Shown here one piece after another: positions 33,047 to 37,085 of a stretch of 37,085 bases of DNA (positions are counted from its first letter, which is position 1; every line of letters starts with the position of its first letter). The stretch covers positions 1 to 37,085 of the forward strand of contig NZ_JTEV01000035.1 in NCBI RefSeq assembly GCF_000786105.1. Direction: 5' to 3'. Made by a program: the position numbers and the translations under genes. The DNA comes from Bdellovibrio sp. ArHS (GTDB lineage: Bacteria > Bdellovibrionota > Bdellovibrionia > Bdellovibrionales > Bdellovibrionaceae). The notes under the pieces were generated by a model. It saw nothing but the letters and a program-made list of their open reading frames with translations, did not search any database and had not been told where the DNA came from.

Positions 33047-33195
33047 GCCTTACCTCTTCTAGAAAGTTCAATGTAAGGTGGTAACGATACGTATATGTGT
33101 CAAGGAGGCCAAGAACCTCGGAACCTGACTTCCTTCCCCCGGAGGGGCAGTATCTAATCTTTTTAATTATTTAGAACCATTTCCAGGTTCCAAAG

Positions 33196-33300
33196 ATGGG
33201 GCGGCGGGAATTGAACTTAAGCGACAAGTGCCTGTTATTTAACTGTTATTTAACTGTTATTCACCAAGCCGAGCCACAGTTACCCCAAAAGATACCCCTT
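33196..33300. other. Attachment-site-like region: T-arm-like fragment, iterons and arm repeats
   Basis: On the minus strand GTTCAATTCCCGCCGCCCCA (33196-33215) looks like the 3' end of a tRNA or tmRNA (T-loop and acceptor). Beside it are 2.8 copies of an 11-nt iteron CTGTTATTTAA (33232-33262). The segment GTTACCCC-AAAA-GATACCCC (33279-33298) recurs, imperfectly, at 35892-35911 beside the integrase remnant. Together this is what one expects at the edge of a P4-type integrated element. The remaining gap up to 33431 contains only the palindrome listed next and a weak promoter. Confidence 0.4.
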
Positions 33301-33341
33301 AGGCTATACTTAGTCCAGTAACTGGGTGTATAGAGAACAAT

Positions 33342-33373
33342 CTATTGGCGTACGCCTATATTACGGCCAATAG
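33342..33373. promoter_or_regulatory. Palindrome upstream of the TIGR04255 cassette
   Basis: Imperfect inverted repeat CTATTGGC-GTA / TAC-g-GCCAATAG contains a perfect 10-bp palindrome GGCGTACGCC (33347-33356). A possible promoter (TTGTCG 33386-33391, 17 nt, TATTCT 33409-33414) follows, so it may be an operator. The ribosome site of the first gene is weak. Confidence 0.35.
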
Positions 33374-33431
33374 ACATAATGCAGCTTGTCGATTTGCGCG
33401 ACATTTATTATTCTAAAAACCGGGTACATCA

Positions 33432-34217
33432 ATGCTTAATATATCATCGGTAACTAGACGAAATTTTAAACGCCATTTTATTTCGAATGCTTTTATAGAG
33501 CTCCGATTTGCACCGCACATAATTGACTGGAACTCTCTTGAAACAGAGTTTAAAAAAATTTCCTCTCAAAACTTGCAGCTAGAAGTAGCAAGAAAAACAA
33601 TTTCTGCCGAACTAAGATTTGAAACCAAGATAGAAAGTAGTGGTAAAACCACTCATGCGCCCATAACGAATACAAAAACTGACGGCTTGGTTGCGCAAAA
33701 TAAAGAGAACACTTTTTCGATTCAAGTTAAGAACGACCGAATAATTTTTTCGACTCAGCGGTATTCGGGATTTGTTGACTTATGGGAAAAAATTGAACAT
33801 GCACTTTCTGCATTAACGCCCTTGCTAAAGCTTGATAAGTTCAATTGGATCGGTATTCGAAAAATTAATGAGATTGCTGTCACAAATGACGCCAGCCTCG
33901 GCTATACAGGTGCCGGCATGAATAAGCAGATCTTTACTCCAATAAATGATGGAGTTTTTAAGCCTGAATCTGTCTCACTTGGATACAACCGATATGAGCT
34001 TACGGAAGGAAACACAAGGTGTATAATTGATTCTACGGTTAGGAAATCTACGGATAAAAGCTATTTACTTAAGCTTGATTTAGATTTTAATCAAAAATTT
34101 GACCCCCTTGCACTGTCCTCGGTTAAGGCGGTTGCTTCAGAACTAAATACTAGGTTGTTCGAAGTATTTGTGTGGTCAATCTCAGATGATGTACTGAAGG
34201 CTTTGGAGGCGGAATAA
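33432..34217 (+). CDS. TIGR04255-family protein, first gene of accessory cassette
   Basis: The 261-residue protein resembles the sporadically distributed TIGR04255 family. It opens 'FISNAFIELRFAPHIIDWNSLE', has a central 'FSTQRYSGFVDLWEKIEHAL' followed by a hydrophobic beta region 'FNWIGIRKINEI', and ends 'LNTRLFEVFVWSISDDVLKAL'. The F-x-W-x-[IV]-[ST]-D-x-x-L ending is typical. No signal peptide or TM segment is seen; it should be cytosolic. Family function is unknown; members occur patchily, often beside mobile elements and defence genes. Base composition is low in G+C (about 30% over 33541-33600 against about 55% over 7021-7080). The stop TAA overlaps the next ATG (TAATG). Confidence 0.75.
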   Translation: MLNISSVTRRNFKRHFISNAFIELRFAPHIIDWNSLETEFKKISSQNLQLEVARKTISAELRFETKIESSGKTTHAPITNTKTDGLVAQNKENTFSIQVKNDRIIFSTQRYSGFVDLWEKIEHALSALTPLLKLDKFNWIGIRKINEIAVTNDASLGYTGAGMNKQIFTPINDGVFKPESVSLGYNRYELTEGNTRCIIDSTVRKSTDKSYLLKLDLDFNQKFDPLALSSVKAVASELNTRLFEVFVWSISDDVLKALEAE

Positions 34218-34729
34218 TGTCTATAAATTATAGAGGATTTACTAATCTCGCCCACAAACAAGAGTCTGTAGCTTATTATAGACCAGACGAAATTTTATTT
34301 TATGAGGCTGATGAAACCGCTGAGCAAACATCAGGTACTGTAGTAGGTCACTTACAGCTTTTATTAGAAACGGCCGCTTCAAATCTAAGTTATCCATTGA
34401 ATCAGCGGTTAGAATTTGGATTTCGAGACATAGAAATATTACCTGACGACTGGGATACTTACGGTTCGCCAGCCCCTACTTCTGCAACTATACAGTTGGC
34501 CAAACAAGTATGCGCAACATTTTCTCCCCAAGTGCAGCCAGAAATCATGCCCGAAAGAGACGGATCAATTAGCCTTCACTGGGAAGGGCCCGAGATTTCT
34601 TTTATTTTATTTATTGGGCCTAATGAAAATGCTTATCGATTTTGTGCCGAGATTACGGATGAATCCTTATCTTTGCCGTCAACGAGCATATGGGAAGCCG
34701 CTTCAATGATTCGATCATCTATTGCGTGA
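34217..34729 (+). CDS. Unknown protein with DDWDTYGSPAP motif, second gene of cassette
   Basis: The 170-residue protein has no assigned family name that I can give with confidence. Its centre carries 'LPDDWDTYGSPAPTSATIQL', the DWDGYGxxxPS motif of a group of small proteins of unknown function. A later 'PERDGSISLHWEGPEISFIL' strand pair fits that group's G-x-[IV]-x-L-x-W pattern. No signal peptide, TM helix or catalytic motif is visible. It starts on the last base of the first gene's stop and ends overlapping the third gene (GTGA). This tight packing indicates that the three products work together. Confidence 0.75.
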   Translation: MSINYRGFTNLAHKQESVAYYRPDEILFYEADETAEQTSGTVVGHLQLLLETAASNLSYPLNQRLEFGFRDIEILPDDWDTYGSPAPTSATIQLAKQVCATFSPQVQPEIMPERDGSISLHWEGPEISFILFIGPNENAYRFCAEITDESLSLPSTSIWEAASMIRSSIA

Positions 34730-35169
34730 ATACCGTGGCACTGGAAGAATCACACTCAAGACAGCTAAATCTTGCTACAAACGAGGAGTTCTGCCTTCGC
34801 AGACTCCCAGTTTATTCTAGCCATTGGAAGCCTCATCCAATAGATAAACCAACCTCAGGCGCATATGATGACTTAGAAATGTCTGTCGATCTTCACGGCG
34901 AAGCTCAGACTGAAGAATCAATTCGAAATCAATATTCAGAAGTAATACGTGAAAAAGGAGTCGGCTTTTCACTAGCTCAGGTGCGAGCAGTTAGAGATGC
35001 TTTACTTTCGAAAGAAATTTGCGGAAACGTCTGGAAAGATCCAACTCAAGAAAATAATCTTCATGGCATCGTCACAGGACCTAAAAATAAACGCAAGAAA
35101 GAGTCCATGAGAGACACTTTCATTGTTCTAATAAAACCAAAAGCACCCTCTGAAGTCTTTGGTAATTAG
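34726..35169 (+). CDS. Unknown protein, third gene of cassette
   Basis: The start is set at the GTG at 34726, which overlaps the preceding stop (GTGA); an ATG at 34690 would overlap more deeply and has no ribosome site. The 147-residue product carries 'CLRRLPVYSSHWKP', 'PTSGAYDDLEMSVDL' and 'VWKDPTQENNLHGIVTGPKN', ending in a Lys/Arg-rich stretch. The pattern R-R-x-P...P-[ST]-S-x-A-[FY]-x-[DN]-x-x-M-S-V...V-x-x-D-P...H-x-x-V-x-G-x-K is one I have seen in small proteins beside DWDGYG proteins; function unknown. It is convergent with a short minus-strand ORF whose stop is 2 nt away. Confidence 0.72.
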   Translation: MNTVALEESHSRQLNLATNEEFCLRRLPVYSSHWKPHPIDKPTSGAYDDLEMSVDLHGEAQTEESIRNQYSEVIREKGVGFSLAQVRAVRDALLSKEICGNVWKDPTQENNLHGIVTGPKNKRKKESMRDTFIVLIKPKAPSEVFGN

Positions 35170-35171
35170 AT

Positions 35172-35381
35172 CTATTTTCCAGGCTCACTTAACTGCCCCC
35201 ATGCATAACTTTCTACAACTAGGTCAGTAACAGGCCCATAAAGCTTGAGATCCTTTTGCGCACCTTCAATTAACTGTTTTGAGGGTCGCTTAAATGAATG
35301 AACTGTTCGTGAGCCAGCTAGGGTTTCATATGTAACTGGCGCCATCAATTGATAAACTCTCAATTCCACTTCCTTTCTCAA
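35172..35381 (-). CDS. Short ORF of unknown origin, possible gene fragment
   Basis: A 69-codon frame ('ELRVYQLMAPVTYETLAGSR', 'SFKRPSKQLIEGAQKDLKLY') starts only at TTG and continues upstream without a stop into the integrase remnant region (FVNERPHALRK). It has no recognisable family and no ribosome site. It may be the tail of a gene lost when the integrase was truncated, or a small real gene. It begins directly after the point where the integrase homology stops. Confidence 0.35.
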   Translation of the reverse strand: MRKEVELRVYQLMAPVTYETLAGSRTVHSFKRPSKQLIEGAQKDLKLYGPVTDLVVESYAWGQLSEPGK

Positions 35382-35394
35382 GGCATGTGGTCGT

Positions 35395-35862
35395 TCATTG
35401 ACGAAGGCAATTTAAAACTTCGAGAGGAGTTAGGTTAGCAATCGGTTTATTTCCCAACCATGGAAACAAATCGCGTTCCAGTCGGTTTAAAATTCTGTCA
35501 GCATGACTTGACACCCACGTATTTGAAAACCTCATTTGCCATTCTCTTCCAACAACCTCAAATGTGTTTGCAGACATTTCTAAATGGGTGTCTTTAAGAG
35601 CTTTGCGTTGCGCGCTGGGATCTATTCCTTTAGCGACTTTTCTTCGCAGATCGTCTCTATGCTCCCGAGCAACTTTAAGAGAGATCTCAGGATATAACCC
35701 CCTAAAGACAAAAGCTTCTCTTTACCCATGAAGCGGCATTTACACCGCCAGCGCTTACTTCCCTTGGGAGTAACTTCTAAGTAAAGGCCCCTTCTCGTCA
35801 TATAGCTTCTGAATCTTCTCCGAAGCCTTTGTATTCTTAATTAGGGTGTCCGTTAATGCCAT
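35395..35862 (-). pseudogene. P4-type tyrosine integrase remnant (N-terminal part only)
   Basis: Pieced together over two frameshifts, the minus strand encodes 'MALTDTLIKNTKASEKIQKL' then 'YDEKG', 'GLYLEVTPKGSKRWRCKCRF', 'YPEISLKVAREHRDDLRRKV' with 'AKGIDPSAQRK', and 'TFEVVGREWQMRFSNTWVSS' with 'LERDLFPWLGNKPIANLTPLE'. This is the N-terminal arm-binding domain and core-binding start of P4/CP4-57-type integrases. The catalytic domain (R...HxxR...Y) is absent, because the frame ends at TGA after 'VLNCLRQ'. Frameshifts lie near 35787 (G-run) and 35690. It cannot encode an active recombinase, and marks an old element edge. Confidence 0.8.
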
Positions 35863-35864
35863 CT

Positions 35865-35915
35865 GGGGGTAACTTCTTACTCCTCAAGCAGGTTACCCCC
35901 CAAAGATACCCACCT
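35865..35915. repeat. Inverted repeat and right copy of element-end direct repeat
   Basis: GGGGGTAAC (35865-35873) and GTTACCCCC (35892-35900) form an inverted repeat just upstream of the integrase start. GTTACCCCCC-AAA-GATACCC (35892-35911) is the imperfect direct repeat of 33279-33298. Such GGGTATCTTT-GGGGTAAC blocks are likely arm-type integrase sites. The stretch from here to 36027 holds nothing else I can support. Confidence 0.5.
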
Positions 35916-36027
35916 TAGCCTTCGGCTGTGGTTGGATGATGTCGGACAATGCAGAATGAATTCTCTCTATGAAAATAGCCCCTAAGAGGGGAAGGCTGGT
36001 ATTTATCGGATTTTCTCGGAAAAAAAT

Positions 36028-36071
36028 TGGTGGAGGAGAGTCGCAACTTATCGGAACTTCCTCCTGCACCA
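36028..36071 (-). terminator. Rho-independent terminator of the LPO_1073-like gene
   Basis: On the minus strand an imperfect 14-bp stem (ACTCTCCTCCACCA as the 3' arm) is followed at once by AATTTTTTT. It begins 23 nt after the stop at 36095. The match of the 5' plus-strand arm TGGTGGAGGAGAGT to a tRNA 3' end looks coincidental. Confidence 0.65.
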
Positions 36072-36094
36072 AAACCTATCCTATATTCCTGAAA

Positions 36095-37085
36095 TCACTC
36101 CACTAACCAAGTGTCAAAGTTAAATCCTGAATGTCCGTGAGAGTGGAGGAAGGAAATTGCGAGTGCTCGCCCGACACTAGTCAAAGTACAACTTTTCAAT
36201 GGTGTCTCTTTCCATTTTTCGAAAATAATGTTACTAGATGGAAGGTCGCTCTCTAACTTTTTTTGAATATCAGAGTTTGCCATCAATGTTTGCCTGTAAT
36301 GACCCAATATTTCCTGGTGCGCTTCGACTGCGACTCCTTTGTTTTTCATTTCAACTGATAAAACCTCTTCATCTAGACAACTATACTGAAGAAAATTTTT
36401 TTCAAATAAGTGCTGACAACACACCTTCATTGCTTCGGTGCGAAATTTTTCTGGAATGTCCTCTTCCTTGAATCCCTTAATGAAGAATCCACCATAGTGG
36501 CCCTTCAATATTTTAAATATATCCATTGTGCCAATCGAGGAAGTCATGCAGCCCAAATACTCCAAATGTTTGTAGCTAAGATCTGATTTATTTAGACTAC
36601 TAAAATATTTAATCCATAGGGTCTCTAAGCGTGATAAAAATTCTTTGTAATCACCAGTCTTAAAGCGTGAATGTCTCGCAAGAAAAACAGACACAATTAT
36701 GCAATGTTGTTGCTGAGATACCTTTCCTACAACCTCGACCGCCTCATTCAGAATCAGCTGTTTTGTTGATCTAGTATTTTCGCTTGCTCGCTCAACCATT
36801 AAATCAACCAATAGCTTTTCGAGATCGGCATCACCTGATCTCGCAAAGGCTATACTCGATTCATAGAGTTTGTATTGAAAGTCCGGATCTCCGAATGAAT
36901 TCAGGGCTTCAGCTTTTCTACTGTGTATCTCAGTTACAATTTTATCCGTGATCTTACTAACTCTTTCATCAACGAGATCACGTGCCGATTTTGCTAAATC
37001 AAGTGCATTTGCTTTATATACGTCTAAAGCTATTTCACGGGCCTCTGTGACAGTTATACCCTGAATAACAGTTACACTCCCCCCC
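36095..37085 (-). CDS. LPO_1073/Vpar_1526-like protein, 5' end cut by window edge
   Basis: The frame is open from the right edge down to the stop at 36095, giving about 330 visible residues; the true start lies outside. It opens 'VIQGITVTEAREIALDVYKA' and continues 'LAKSARDLVDERVSKITDKI', 'FGDPDFQYKLYESSIAFARS' and 'LLVDLMVERASENTRST', then an alpha-helical C-terminal half ending 'SVGRALAISFLHSHGHSGFN'. The 'dPdfQ...A...arsGd..L...L..LL.eR' pattern matches what I know as the LPO_1073/Vpar_1526 family, helical proteins of unknown function. A run of seven G at the edge precedes the visible coding part. It is accessory in character and lies just outside the repeat-bounded element. Confidence 0.7.
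   Translation of the reverse strand, partial: GGSVTVIQGITVTEAREIALDVYKANALDLAKSARDLVDERVSKITDKIVTEIHSRKAEALNSFGDPDFQYKLYESSIAFARSGDADLEKLLVDLMVERASENTRSTKQLILNEAVEVVGKVSQQQHCIIVSVFLARHSRFKTGDYKEFLSRLETLWIKYFSSLNKSDLSYKHLEYLGCMTSSIGTMDIFKILKGHYGGFFIKGFKEEDIPEKFRTEAMKVCCQHLFEKNFLQYSCLDEEVLSVEMKNKGVAVEAHQEILGHYRQTLMANSDIQKKLESDLPSSNIIFEKWKETPLKSCTLTSVGRALAISFLHSHGHSGFNFDTWLVE

Noticed and set aside
33232-33262. Short CRISPR-like repeat array
   Set aside because: The repeats are 11 nt long, directly adjacent without spacers, and only about three copies exist; no cas genes are present.
36028-36071. Possible tRNA-Ser 3' end (TGGTGGAGGAGAGT) on the plus strand
   Set aside because: No T-loop or anticodon arm follows; the segment pairs with a downstream arm and is followed by a T-run on the minus strand, which fits a terminator better.

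Overview
The window looks like a chromosomal stretch from a Bdellovibrio-like predatory bacterium or close relative. This is inferred from overall gene style and content (compact overlapping genes, a complete carotenoid operon, many stress and envelope genes), not from a phylogenetic marker. From 1 to about 33 kb it reads as ordinary core-like chromosome. From about 33.2 kb to the right edge it reads as an accessory region: more A+T-rich, with integrase remnants, broken genes and families of patchy distribution.

Left part (1-4 kb): single genes on both strands. They are a metallo-beta-lactamase-fold hydrolase (cut by the window edge), an SRPBCC protein, a HAD phosphatase, a putative EF-G-binding (FBP/FusB-like) protein, a CBS-pair protein and a GyrI-like effector-binding protein. 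Carotenoid block (4-10.6 kb, minus strand): seven genes, each overlapping the next by 4-14 nt, namely crtY, crtE, crtI, crtB, an unrecognised five-TM membrane protein, a family 2 glycosyltransferase and a DUF2141 protein. Together they should make GGPP, phytoene, lycopene and a beta-cyclised carotene, probably followed by glycosylation. A divergent MerR/B12-binding (CarH/LitR-type) regulator lies next to crtY. The shared intergenic region carries 11-bp-spaced direct repeats lying on the -35 elements of both predicted promoters.

Middle (11.6-25 kb): an AbgT-family transporter and catalase-peroxidase KatG converge on a hairpin terminator. A five-gene minus-strand operon follows in transcription order ArsR, rhodanese, TolC-like, RND pump, YgaP-like membrane protein. 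An OsmC-family protein is divergent from it across a palindrome. This looks like a reactive-sulfur or thiol-stress module, notable for lacking a membrane fusion protein. Then come a DUF6544-type protein and a tail-to-tail histidine kinase / NarL-type response regulator pair.

Right part (25-33 kb): an exported three-gene operon (TPR plus outer-membrane barrel, FecR-domain protein, poly-Gly/GLUG lipoprotein), then small metabolic or stress genes (tautomerase, VOC protein, DUF305, OsmC-like, flavin reductase). It includes a decayed CxxC redox-disulfide gene and a frameshifted M41-peptidase-like gene. At 33.2-36 kb a TIGR04255-family three-gene cassette sits next to a degraded P4-type integrase, and the two together are bracketed by imperfect direct repeats. 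This is the best candidate for an undescribed accessory system. The right edge cuts a gene resembling the LPO_1073/Vpar_1526 family.
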